A DNA stretch of 16,239 nt from JAJVID01 sp036565725 (GCA_036565725.1 DATCXQ010000063.1:1-16239), one strand, 5' to 3'. Counted from the first letter of the stretch, positions 7,164-13,400 are shown. The notes: generated by a model not told the origin, from the sequence alone. Numbers and translations are program-made.

Positions 7164-7222
7164 CAGTGGGCAGTGAATAGCGCCTGCCCACTGCCCACTG
7201 CCCACTGCCCGCTGCCTACTGA
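7164..7222. repeat. Heptamer-repeat hairpin, unit CAGTGGG/CCCACTG
   Basis: A short left arm, CAGTGGGCAGTG (7164-7175), starts directly after the PIN stop. A right array (7185-7222) has over five tandem copies of TGCCCAC (last ones TGCCCGC and TGCCTAC). The arms give a 12-bp perfect stem, and several registers are possible because the right side repeats. It ends three bases before the ATG of the 70-aa gene, replacing the ribosome-binding site. Confidence 0.88.
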
Positions 7223-7225
7223 GTT

Positions 7226-7438
7226 ATGTATAAACGCCCCAGGTTTCTCGAAGAGTTGCAAGCGATCCGCGAAGAGATGTCACGCGAATGTGATTACGAT
7301 ATGGACCTTTTCGCAGAGATGGTCAGAAGCAATCAGCCTCCTAAGCGCGGCCCCGCGCGCAACGTCCGCGGCGTCCGCCAATATGTCGCTCCCAACGAGG
7401 TGGCGTCGAAGAAAGCTCCCAATAAGAAGAAAACTTGA
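7226..7438 (+). CDS. Small basic protein, candidate antitoxin partner of the PIN protein
   Basis: The 70-residue product starts MYKRPRFLEELQAIREEMSR. The EL-AIRE-M core resembles the short partner proteins (pattern ELHAIRE) I associate with PIN proteins of this type. The middle CDYDMDLFAEMVRS looks helical, and the C-terminus is rich in basic residues (KKAPNKKKT), which could bind DNA or RNA. The function as antitoxin is inferred mainly from size and position, 62 nt after the PIN gene on the same strand. No Shine-Dalgarno is visible: the ATG follows TACTGAGTT at the foot of the heptamer hairpin. A hypothetical gene follows after 45 nt and may be co-transcribed. Confidence 0.68.
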   Translation: MYKRPRFLEELQAIREEMSRECDYDMDLFAEMVRSNQPPKRGPARNVRGVRQYVAPNEVASKKAPNKKKT

Positions 7439-7483
7439 GATTGAACCTTCCTCTCGGAGCATGGGCCGGGACATGGCCGGAAT

Positions 7484-8266
7484 ATGGGCGAACCTTTCCA
7501 CGCAATCGGATTCAACATCACCGATGAGGCTTCCTATCAGGCGCTCGCCGAAGAGGCGCAACAGCGTGGGGTGGCGACCAAGGCCAATCGTGAACAGGGC
7601 GCGTTGCACGGTTTTTGCTGGAGCGTCGGATCGGGGCTGGAAGTATGGACGATGCTCTACGAATCGAAGGAAGGCCTCTTTTACGCCGATTGCCGTCCTG
7701 CCCTTCGCGCGCGTCATATCTTCAGCCTACATCCCTGGGAGATCGCCGAATACGAAGAGGACGGCGAGGCCGTGGCGCGGGGGGTGTTGGTCAATTCCGG
7801 CGTCGAGTTCGTCTTCGAGTTGCAAAACATCACAGAAGTCGATCTGAGCCGTTTGCGCGACCGGCAGATCACGGCCTCCGTCTCCGGCCTGGCTTATCGC
7901 GCGCGGGTGATCACAAAGGCCAAGAACCTGCTCTTCGCCCCACTCGCCGAGCGTTACCCGCGCAGAAAGGTGGCCGAGGTCGACTACGCCGTGCGCGGAC
8001 GCATCCTCTCCTGGCGCGAAATCAAAAATCCGCACACCGCAAGCAATCTGGTTCTGATCGACGTCGACGCCGGCAAATTGAGACTCGAAGTCCTCGTCAA
8101 CCACGCCGATCTCAAAGGCGAGCTGAAAGTCGACGGATGGCTCGCGTCCGAAGTCTGGATGCAAGGCCATATCCTCAGTGATAAAGATTTAGAAGCCCGC
8201 TACGAAGGATTGGACCGGCAGGTCTACCGCGGCAGCTTCTGGGACACGCTGCGGCGTGAGATATAG
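7484..8266 (+). CDS. Hypothetical protein, 260 aa, beta-rich C-terminal domain
   Basis: I do not recognise a named family. The protein has no signal peptide or membrane segment and is likely cytosolic. The N-terminal half has a GEPFHAIGFNITDEASYQAL opening and a GLFYADCRPALRARHIFSLHPWE segment; the C-terminal half (about residues 165-230) has VRGRILSWREIKNPHT, LVLIDVDAGKLRLEVLVN and ADLKGELKVDG, alternating strands that could be an OB-like barrel. The length and even codon use argue for a real gene, and it fills the space up to the convergent FKBP gene. The ATG at 7484 is the only start between the upstream in-frame stop and the coding region, but no good ribosome-binding site precedes it. 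It follows the PIN pair by 45 nt, which is position only, not evidence of a shared job. Confidence 0.8.
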   Translation: MGEPFHAIGFNITDEASYQALAEEAQQRGVATKANREQGALHGFCWSVGSGLEVWTMLYESKEGLFYADCRPALRARHIFSLHPWEIAEYEEDGEAVARGVLVNSGVEFVFELQNITEVDLSRLRDRQITASVSGLAYRARVITKAKNLLFAPLAERYPRRKVAEVDYAVRGRILSWREIKNPHTASNLVLIDVDAGKLRLEVLVNHADLKGELKVDGWLASEVWMQGHILSDKDLEARYEGLDRQVYRGSFWDTLRREI

Positions 8267-8271
8267 GTATT

Positions 8272-8284
8272 GCCGGGCGCCGGC
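8272..8284. terminator. Short GC hairpin in a convergent gap
   Basis: GCCGG-GCG-CCGGC forms a 5-bp stem with a 3-nt loop in the 23-bp space between the convergent hypothetical and FKBP genes. No T-run follows on either strand, so this is a weak bidirectional terminator candidate. Confidence 0.35.
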
Positions 8285-8289
8285 CTGCG

Positions 8290-8631
8290 TCATTGAGATT
8301 GAACGTCGAGCAACTCGACTTCAAACACCAGAGTCGCGTTCGGCGGGATCACTCTACCCGCGCCTCGCGCGCCGTAACCGAGTTGCGGCGGTATCACGAG
8401 TTTACGCTTCCCCCCGACCTTCATCGTCATGACGCCCTCATCCCAACCTTTGATGACCTGTCCGACGCCGATTTTGAATTTGAACGGCTGGCCGCGATCC
8501 AGCGAGCTGTCGAATTTGGTCCCGTCTTCTAGCGTGCCGGTGTAATGCACGGTCACTTCCTGCCCGGATTGCGGGCTTGGGCCCGTTCCGGTAACTATGT
8601 CTTCGTACCTCAATCCTGATTCAGTGGTCAT
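8290..8631 (-). CDS. Possible internally initiated stand-alone FKBP (alternative product)
   Basis: Met167 of the fusion is an in-frame ATG (8631-8629) preceded by AGGAG (8644-8640) with an 8-nt spacer. Initiation here would give 113 residues starting MTTESGLRYEDIVTGTG, which looks like the natural N-terminus and length of a cytosolic single-domain FKBP. The same gene could thus make an exported fusion and a cytosolic isomerase. The Shine-Dalgarno and spacing are seen; use of the site is inference. It could also be a relic of two adjacent genes that fused when a stop codon was lost. Confidence 0.4.
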   Translation of the reverse strand: MTTESGLRYEDIVTGTGPSPQSGQEVTVHYTGTLEDGTKFDSSLDRGQPFKFKIGVGQVIKGWDEGVMTMKVGGKRKLVIPPQLGYGARGAGRVIPPNATLVFEVELLDVQSQ

Positions 8632-9129
8632 TGCTTTCGCTCCTAAAATAGACGCTTTGATCGGCATCGAGACCCAGGAGACCGCTTGCCATCGAATTTT
8701 CCCGGCGTCCACGCGTTTGACCCAGGTCTCGATGTGGCTGCTCTGGCCCAGAGGCTTCTGATCGCGAATGTAGGTCGCGCGCCCCGTGACCACCGCCGTG
8801 TTCCCGTATAGCCGCAGATTGAACTCGTCGGTTTTGATTTCATCGAGCTTGACGAGTCCCGCCTGCGACAGTTCTATCATTTTGGCCTTGTTGATGAAAC
8901 TGCCGTCGTTATTGAGCGCGACGAAATCGTCGGCCAGAATGCGTTTGAGCGCTTCGGCGCCGCCTTTCACGACGGCGTCGAACCATTCACGTTCGAGTTT
9001 TTTCAACTCGGCTTCGACGGCGGGCGCCTTAAGGACTTTGCCCTGGCCCGCGGCCCTGTTTTTGGCCTGTGCGAAAATCGGGTGCGAGGCGGCGAGGACA
9101 AGCAGCGCGATTGATAAAATTCGTTTCAA
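8290..9129 (-). CDS. Secreted DUF4440/NTF2-like domain fused to an FKBP peptidyl-prolyl isomerase
   Basis: The 279-residue product starts at TTG 9129, supported by AAAGGAG at 9138-9144, eight bases upstream; an ATG nearer that site is out of frame. A signal peptide ends near FAQA (about residue 22). Residues about 38-152 are a DUF4440/SnoaL-like cone fold (EREWFDAVVKGGAEALKRIL, DDFVALNNDG, YGNTAVVTGRATY). Residues 167-279 are a full FKBP domain (HYTGTLEDGTKFDSSLDRGQ, GQVIKGWDEGVMTMKVGGKR, IPPQLGYGARG, VFEVELL). It would catalyse proline isomerisation and assist folding outside the cytoplasm; the role of the DUF4440 part is unknown. It lies 28 nt after the aldo/keto reductase on the same strand and is probably co-transcribed. 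The join contains an independent FKBP start (see the 8290-8631 entry). Confidence 0.92.
   Translation of the reverse strand: MKRILSIALLVLAASHPIFAQAKNRAAGQGKVLKAPAVEAELKKLEREWFDAVVKGGAEALKRILADDFVALNNDGSFINKAKMIELSQAGLVKLDEIKTDEFNLRLYGNTAVVTGRATYIRDQKPLGQSSHIETWVKRVDAGKIRWQAVSWVSMPIKASILGAKAMTTESGLRYEDIVTGTGPSPQSGQEVTVHYTGTLEDGTKFDSSLDRGQPFKFKIGVGQVIKGWDEGVMTMKVGGKRKLVIPPQLGYGARGAGRVIPPNATLVFEVELLDVQSQ
8640..8644 (-). promoter_or_regulatory. Internal Shine-Dalgarno before the FKBP domain
   Basis: On the - strand TTTTAGGAGCGAAAGCAATG puts AGGAG eight bases before an in-frame ATG, inside the coding region at the inter-domain joint (residues ILGAKAM). Both the strength and the exact position at the domain border make chance less likely. 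Confidence 0.5.
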
Positions 9130-9157
9130 GAAATCATCTCCTTTTTTTCATCCGGCG

Positions 9158-10288
9158 CTAAAATAGGCTCAGGTATTCATCCTCTGTGGCCGGAGGGATT
9201 TTCACCATTTCCAAATTCTCTTTGACGTGCGCAATGTCGCTCATCCCGACGAGCGCGACGTCGATTTCCGGCGCCGAGCGCGTGAATTGAATCGCGCGTT
9301 GAGCGTCAGTTCGCAATCCTTTCAGAGAGGCGCCGATAATCGGCGACAATCCCGCGGAGAGTCGCGATTGCAGGATCGATGCGCTGGCCATGACAGTGAC
9401 GAGGAACCTCGCCGCCTTCAGAAATGTGACATCCTCGCCGTCGAGCGTCTGATTGGCGTCCGTGAAAGCCTCGGCCATAGCCAGGTTGAAGGGCAATTGG
9501 ACGACCTTGAAGTGATGGCGGTCTCCCGCCACTTCGCGCGCGGTCTCCACCACTCGTTCCAACGACAGAGCTTCCGGGTTGTCCAACGGCGCCCGATAAC
9601 CGTTCCATGTCGCCGTTCCATACATGGAGATCTTGCCGTCCGCCACGGCGATCTCCAAAAACTCGAACGCGGCGCGCAGCCTCTTGTAAAACTCATCGCG
9701 CGAAACTTCGGCTAACTGCGATTCCGGGTTGTGGAGGTAGTAGACGTCAACGCATTCGAGCTTCAGATTGCGGAGGCTCTGATCAAGTTGATGAGCAATG
9801 TAGCCAGGCGTCATGCAATGACTCGATTGAACGAAATCATCCCACTTGCAGACACCGGGTTTGATGAATGTCTCCTCGATATAAGCGATCATCTCCTGGC
9901 GGCTGCTGGGAGGATTGCCGTCAAACGGGATGTAACCGCCCTTGGTCGAGATCACGATCTCGTCGCGCGCCGCCGCGCCTTGCGCGAACAGATCCGCGAG
10001 CGCGTCGCCGATATTTCGCTCGCTGCGCTGGCAACGGTAGTTCGCCGCCGTATCGAAGACGTTACAACCCAATTCGACCGCGTATTTGACGGCGCTTCGA
10101 TAGGCAGCGTCGGTCCATTCATCGACGCCGCCGAGATAAGAGCCGAGGCCGATTGACGACATCCACAACCCCTGCGATTGCCGAAAATGGCCTTCGGCGG
10201 CGACCCCGCTAAATCGCTTCTTGTAATTCGACGTCCCTTCCGTAGTAGCTTTACGCAAATGGTCCATAAACTCTCTCGGGAAAACCAT
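9158..10288 (-). CDS. Aldo/keto reductase
   Basis: The 376-residue frame is an NAD(P)H-dependent aldo/keto reductase with a TIM barrel. The catalytic tetrad is visible: Asp79 and Tyr84 in NVFDTAANYR, Lys116 in ISTKGG and His186 in VYYLHNPE. An insertion after the lysine (GYIPFDGNPPSSRQEM to the HCMTPGYIAHQLDQSL region) is larger than in minimal members and fits a distinct subfamily. The C-terminal cofactor side VALVGMSDIAHVKENLEM is present. Two starts are possible. ATG 10288 lies within a large palindrome and has no ribosome-binding site. ATG 10267 (MDHLRKATTEG, 369 aa) follows CGAGAGAG and is the likelier start. The substrate cannot be named. It sits between the membrane-protein gene and the FKBP gene, all on the - strand. 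Confidence 0.9.
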   Translation of the reverse strand: MVFPREFMDHLRKATTEGTSNYKKRFSGVAAEGHFRQSQGLWMSSIGLGSYLGGVDEWTDAAYRSAVKYAVELGCNVFDTAANYRCQRSERNIGDALADLFAQGAAARDEIVISTKGGYIPFDGNPPSSRQEMIAYIEETFIKPGVCKWDDFVQSSHCMTPGYIAHQLDQSLRNLKLECVDVYYLHNPESQLAEVSRDEFYKRLRAAFEFLEIAVADGKISMYGTATWNGYRAPLDNPEALSLERVVETAREVAGDRHHFKVVQLPFNLAMAEAFTDANQTLDGEDVTFLKAARFLVTVMASASILQSRLSAGLSPIIGASLKGLRTDAQRAIQFTRSAPEIDVALVGMSDIAHVKENLEMVKIPPATEDEYLSLF

Positions 10289-10318
10289 GTAGTAACGAAT
10301 AAATTCGTTACTACGTGG
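10285..10318. repeat. 34-bp near-perfect palindrome, terminator or REP-like element
   Basis: Arms 10285-10300 and 10303-10318 (core GTAGTAACGAAT and its complement) match at 15 of 16 positions around a 2-base centre. On the - strand it follows the membrane-protein stop by about 17 nt and is followed by GGTTTT, so it could end transcription of that gene. Its exact symmetry also fits an operator or a dispersed palindromic repeat. It overlaps the upstream ATG of the aldo/keto reductase. Confidence 0.8.
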
Positions 10319-10335
10319 TGTGTTTTATACGCCGC

Positions 10336-10848
10336 CTAGCCGCGCTTCAACTCGCCCAGTTTTTTGCTCGCCGAGACGCCCTTGGAGAGCAGGAAGAGCA
10401 CGAAGGCATGGACTGCCAGCGATAGATAATCCTGCGCATACAGCAGCAGCAAACCGTCAAGCGCGTAGACCACCATTCCCACGATGAAGGCCCAGTGGAA
10501 AAACTTCCTCGCCAGAACGCCGAAGATCACAAAAAGTCCCGCCATCAACAGCGTGAAGATGAGGCTAACGGTCTTCCCCGTGGCCCCCGACTGTAATGAG
10601 AGAGCATCGGCGACGCTGGTGACGCCGAGGCCGAAAACAAAGCGCAGGTCGCCGCCAAAGACCGCGATGAGCGAATTTATCACTGACAGCACCGCGATCC
10701 AGAAAAACCACGACGACGATGAATTGAATTGCTGCGTCAACTTGAGCAATTCGCCTTGATCCGATTCGGCGGCGCCGAAGACGCTCGCCGGCTGTTCCTT
10801 GGCGGCCGGCGTTCCGGCGTCTATTCCGCCGCCCTGATTCTCGATCAT
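10336..10848 (-). CDS. Hypothetical integral membrane protein with four predicted helices
   Basis: The 170-residue protein has a soluble, Gln/Ala-rich N-terminus (about 45 residues) and then four hydrophobic segments near residues 47-64, 93-112, 117-136 and 140-156. It ends with a short basic tail (SASKKLGELKRG), which suggests a cytosolic C-terminus. No catalytic motif is seen and I cannot assign a family. The start is supported by AGGAGG at 10853-10858, four bases upstream, slightly close but strong. It lies 114 nt downstream of coaE and just upstream of the palindrome that may terminate it. Confidence 0.85.
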   Translation of the reverse strand: MIENQGGGIDAGTPAAKEQPASVFGAAESDQGELLKLTQQFNSSSSWFFWIAVLSVINSLIAVFGGDLRFVFGLGVTSVADALSLQSGATGKTVSLIFTLLMAGLFVIFGVLARKFFHWAFIVGMVVYALDGLLLLYAQDYLSLAVHAFVLFLLSKGVSASKKLGELKRG

Positions 10849-10962
10849 ATGACCTCCTGTGTTGAAAAGGCGATGAAGCTCGGCGGGAGAACACGGGGCT
10901 GAGATTCGCCCGCCATTCGACGACCGGTGTGGACTGCAAAAGCTTCGACGGCGGGCAGTCTA

Positions 10963-11601
10963 TCACTTTGTTTTCTCAAGTGGCAGACTTGGCGTGGCGG
11001 CCTGGAGCGCGCGCAATTCTTCGTATACTTTTTCGGCCTGCCGTCGCGCGTCTTCAAACCCGTTCGACGTGTCGATAGAGTAGTCGGCGTATTTCAACTT
11101 CTCCTCGGAGGGCATCTGGGCCGAGATTCGAGCCTGCGCCTGTTCGCTGGTGAAGCCGTTGCGCTCGGTCAACCGTCGAAGCTGCAGTTCGGGGTCGCAA
11201 TAGACGACGATGACTTTGTCAAAGCGGCGGTACGACCCTGTCTCGATCATCAGCGCGGCGTCGACGACTGCGATGGCCGCCGGGTCGCGCAGGGCGACCT
11301 GATCAAACCATTCCACCTGCGCCTCGTAAACCCGGGGGTGGACAATCTCGTTGAGGCGCTCGCGGGCGCTTTTGTTAGTGAAGACGACCGCGCCGAGGGC
11401 GGCGCGATTGATCGAGCCGTCTTCGTTGAGTATGTCGCGGCCGAAATGATCGATGATGTCAAAATAGGCCGGGCGGCCCGGCTCGATCGCCCGGTGAGCC
11501 ATGGAATCCGCGTCAATCACTTCACAGCCCATTTCGCTCAACACGCTCAACACATAAGATTTGCCCGTGGCGATTCCGCCTGTCAGTCCGATTTTGAGCA
11601 T
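10963..11601 (-). CDS. coaE: Dephospho-CoA kinase
   Basis: The 212-residue protein starts MLKIGLTGGIATGKS, containing the P-loop at residues 5-15, and continues with VIDADSMAHRAI, the dephospho-CoA binding segment typical of CoaE. It phosphorylates the ribose 3'-OH of dephospho-CoA with ATP, the last step of CoA synthesis, in the cytosol. HPRVYEAQ and the lid-like RRLTERNGFTSEQAQARISAQM complete the family pattern. A longer reading frame reaches 11802, but the added 67 residues cover the end of folD and the repeated spacer, so the start at 11601 is preferred. No strong Shine-Dalgarno is visible. It lies 107 nt after folD on the same strand. Confidence 0.95.
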   Translation of the reverse strand: MLKIGLTGGIATGKSYVLSVLSEMGCEVIDADSMAHRAIEPGRPAYFDIIDHFGRDILNEDGSINRAALGAVVFTNKSARERLNEIVHPRVYEAQVEWFDQVALRDPAAIAVVDAALMIETGSYRRFDKVIVVYCDPELQLRRLTERNGFTSEQAQARISAQMPSEEKLKYADYSIDTSNGFEDARRQAEKVYEELRALQAATPSLPLEKTK

Positions 11602-11630
11602 TCGAAGATAACCGCGAGGAGTGAACAAAT

Positions 11631-11684
11631 AGTCCGTCTGGCGAAAGTCCGTCTGGCGCCAAATCATGCTCCAAATCATGGCAT
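11631..11684. repeat. Two short tandem duplications in the folD-coaE spacer
   Basis: AGTCCGTCTGGCGAA at 11631-11645 is repeated at 11646-11660 (13 of 15 match). AAATCATGCTCC at 11661-11672 is partly repeated at 11673-11684 (starting AAATCATG). A 12-bp perfect palindrome, AGACTTAAGTCT, follows at 11689-11700. This is slippage-prone spacer with no obvious function. Confidence 0.8.
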
Positions 11685-11708
11685 GGACAGACTTAAGTCT
11701 ACCCCTTC

Positions 11709-12632
11709 TCAACTGCGCCGCATCTCGGCGGCGCGCAACGTATTTTTCATCAACATCGCAATCGTCAGAGGCCCGACCCCGCCGGGGACCGGGGTCAGCC
11801 ATGACGCCCGTCCGGCGACAGTGCGCGGTTCGACGTCGCCGACCAGCGTGTAGCCGCGCTTGGCAAGGATCTCCATTCGTTTGGGAATTTCGGGATCGGC
11901 GAAGACGCGGTTGACCTCGTCGGTCGTCGTGACGTTGTTCATCCCGACGTCGACGACGACCGCTCCTTCGCGAATGAAATCGCCGGTGATCATCGCCGCG
12001 CGCCCGATCGCCGCAATCAGGATGTCGGCCTGGCGGGTGACTTCGGGGAGGTCTCGCGTGCGCGAATGGCAGATCGTCACCGTCGCGTTCCTGTGGAGCA
12101 ACAGCATCGACATTGGCTTGCCGACGATGTCACTGCGCCCGACGACGACGGCCCGCGAGCCTTCGATCGGAATCCGATAATGATCGAGCAACTCCATGAT
12201 CCCCGCGGGCGTGCAAGGGACGAGCGATTCCTCGCCCCTGACCAGGCGGGCGACGTTCACAGCGTGAAACCCGTCCACGTCTTTCGCCGGCGAGACCGCC
12301 TCGAGTATGCGGCGCGTTTCGATCTGTTTCGGCAAAGGCAGTTGCACGAGTATGCCGTCAATGTCGTCACGCCGATTCAGATGCTCGACCAACGCCGACA
12401 ACTCTTCAGTAGTCGTCAGGGCCGGCAGTTCATACTTCTCCGAATAAAGTCCCAGCGCCTGGCAGGTTTTGACCTTGCTGCCGACATAGACTTTCGAGGC
12501 CGGATCGTCTCCGACAATCACCGCCGCGAGGCCGGGCCTGACTCCACGCAGCTCCAATTCTTTCACACGCGCCGCCACTCTCTTTTTGATCTCTTCCGCC
12601 ACCGCGGCGCCATCCAATAACTGCGCTGCCAT
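11709..12632 (-). CDS. folD: Bifunctional methylenetetrahydrofolate dehydrogenase/cyclohydrolase
   Basis: The 307-residue protein interconverts 5,10-methylene-THF, 5,10-methenyl-THF and 10-formyl-THF in one-carbon metabolism. Family motifs are VGDDPASKVYVGSKVKTCQALG with the Tyr49 and Lys53 pair of the active site, GILVQLPLP, PAKDVDGFH, VVVGRSDIVGKP for NADP binding, and the C-terminal TPVPGGVGPLTIAMLM. The start at 12632 gives the standard MAAQLLDG N-terminus and has GAGG about ten bases upstream; a longer frame to 12722 runs through the promoter region and is rejected. It heads the - strand group with coaE. An extended -10 promoter is placed at 12698-12706. Confidence 0.96.
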   Translation of the reverse strand: MAAQLLDGAAVAEEIKKRVAARVKELELRGVRPGLAAVIVGDDPASKVYVGSKVKTCQALGLYSEKYELPALTTTEELSALVEHLNRRDDIDGILVQLPLPKQIETRRILEAVSPAKDVDGFHAVNVARLVRGEESLVPCTPAGIMELLDHYRIPIEGSRAVVVGRSDIVGKPMSMLLLHRNATVTICHSRTRDLPEVTRQADILIAAIGRAAMITGDFIREGAVVVDVGMNNVTTTDEVNRVFADPEIPKRMEILAKRGYTLVGDVEPRTVAGRASWLTPVPGGVGPLTIAMLMKNTLRAAEMRRS

Positions 12633-12697
12633 TTTTAACAAAGCCTCAGTTGAAATTTGAGAGCGCCGAAAGGCGCTGTTTACGATCAAACTCCGTG

Positions 12698-12706
12698 ATC
12701 TTAACA
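12698..12706 (-). promoter_or_regulatory. Extended -10 promoter candidate for folD
   Basis: On the - strand the sequence TGTTAAGAT gives TG-n-TAAGAT, an extended -10 box 66 nt upstream of the folD start. No convincing -35 is seen, as allowed for extended -10 promoters. A 6-bp hairpin (12662-12677, AGCGCC/GGCGCT) lies in the resulting leader. Confidence 0.45.
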
Positions 12707-12769
12707 CATCAAATGGGGGCAAAAATTTGTCGGCGCGTATAAAAATTTCTTCGCGCTAAGAAACGACTG

Positions 12770-12778
12770 TGCTATTAT
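12770..12778 (+). promoter_or_regulatory. Extended -10 promoter candidate for the leader and coiled-coil gene
   Basis: TGCTATTAT is TG-n-TATTAT, a close extended -10 match, preceded by AT-rich sequence. Transcription would start near 12785 and leave a leader of about 280 nt before 13066. A six-codon mini-ORF (MKTAPP, 12788-12808) would sit at the very 5' end of such a transcript. Confidence 0.5.
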
Positions 12779-12943
12779 GCGCCGCGGATGAAAACCGCCC
12801 CACCCTGAACCGCTCGCGTAAACACCCGGACAGATACGCGGGCAACCCGGATCGGGTCGACTCCCTCTAAGGTTCGCCGTCGGTCTCGTTGGGCATTTTA
12901 TTTTGCTCGCAAGAGAAATGGCCAGTCCCTGAGCAGTGAAGCG

Positions 12944-13002
12944 ACGTTGAGCCAAGCCAGTTCGCCAATTTCAACGGTCCCCCTGCCGGGCGAACTCAAC
13001 GT
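12944..13002 (+). ncRNA. Compound stem-loop in the leader of the coiled-coil gene
   Basis: ACGTTG (12944-12949) pairs with CAACGT (12997-13002) and AGTTCGCC (12959-12966) pairs with GGCGAACT (12989-12996). This gives 14 perfect base pairs with a 9-nt one-sided bulge and a 22-nt apical loop. It ends about 50 nt before the ribosome-binding site. It could be a cis-regulatory element or the 3' part of a small RNA; no family is recognised. Confidence 0.5.
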
Positions 13003-13065
13003 GACCCAATCAACAATAAACAAAAAAACAAGAACGAAATAGAGGTAATCAGGAGAAAGTAAAAA

Positions 13066-13332
13066 ATGAGCGCAGCGATTCAACTTGTCAATCATCCGGA
13101 ACCTCTCGAGAAGCGCGTCGAAAAGCCTCACAATAACAGCGCTCGCTTCGAGGTGACGCACGAGCAAAAACTGCGTCAGGCTCTCGGTCACTTAGCGGCG
13201 CTTCAAGCAGAGCTGCACACACTACGCGAAGAATTGGCCAGGGCAGAAAGAACAATCCTTCAAAAAGAGGCGCTCCTGCGAAACGCCATGGTACGCGAGC
13301 AGGAACTGCGCGCGCAGATATTCAAAGACTGA
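13066..13332 (+). CDS. Small coiled-coil protein of unknown function
   Basis: The 88-residue product has a short polar N-terminus (about 35 residues) and then a continuous charged helix with leucine/alanine heptads (LRQALGHLAALQAELHTLRE, ELARAERTILQKEALLRNAM) to the end. It is probably a dimeric coiled coil in the cytosol; nothing more can be said from the sequence. It lacks a signal peptide or catalytic motif. The start is supported by AGGAG at 13051-13055, ten bases upstream. A long structured leader precedes it, which suggests post-transcriptional control. tRNA-Lys follows 142 nt downstream with its own promoter. Confidence 0.8.
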   Translation: MSAAIQLVNHPEPLEKRVEKPHNNSARFEVTHEQKLRQALGHLAALQAELHTLREELARAERTILQKEALLRNAMVREQELRAQIFKD

Positions 13333-13400
13333 TCGATCCGTCGTGGTTTCCTCTCACTTCGGCCGGCATCCTGCAAGGGAAACTTTGTCCTGGAGCCGTC

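Larger units (their letters stand above)
12633..13065. other. Divergent regulatory region with a long structured leader or small RNA
   Basis: This 433-nt gap holds no convincing protein gene. From left to right: the folD leader and promoter, an AT-rich segment, an extended -10 on the + strand (12770-12778), then about 280 nt of structured sequence before the coiled-coil gene. Visible stems are CGCGTA/TACGCG (near 12816-12841), ACCCG-GAT-CGGGT (near 12845-12857) and a strong compound stem at 12944-13002 (6 plus 8 bp). A longer-range TTGGG/CCCAA pairing (12889-12893 with 13005-13009) could enclose the last. I compared it by eye with common riboswitches, 6S, SRP RNA and tmRNA and found no convincing match. 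Confidence 0.6.

Noticed and set aside
4851..7222. CRISPR array
   Set aside because: The repeats are 7 bp, contiguous, inverted about a centre and without spacers; no cas genes are present.
11602..11802. 67-residue N-terminal extension of coaE
   Set aside because: It overlaps the folD end and a repeated spacer; MLKIGLTGG is the family start.
10927..11853. 308-aa open frame on the + strand across coaE
   Set aside because: Composition of an antisense shadow; coaE and folD on the other strand are certain.
12066..12620. 184-aa open frame on the + strand across folD
   Set aside because: Antisense shadow without a recognisable motif.
12633..12760. THF or other riboswitch in front of folD
   Set aside because: The folD leader is short, and by eye no conserved riboswitch core could be found in it.
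12920..12934. Resemblance of GGCCAGTCCCTGAGC to a segment of gammaproteobacterial 6S RNA
   Set aside because: Only one short word matches; the surrounding sequence does not fold into the rod with central bubble of 6S RNA.
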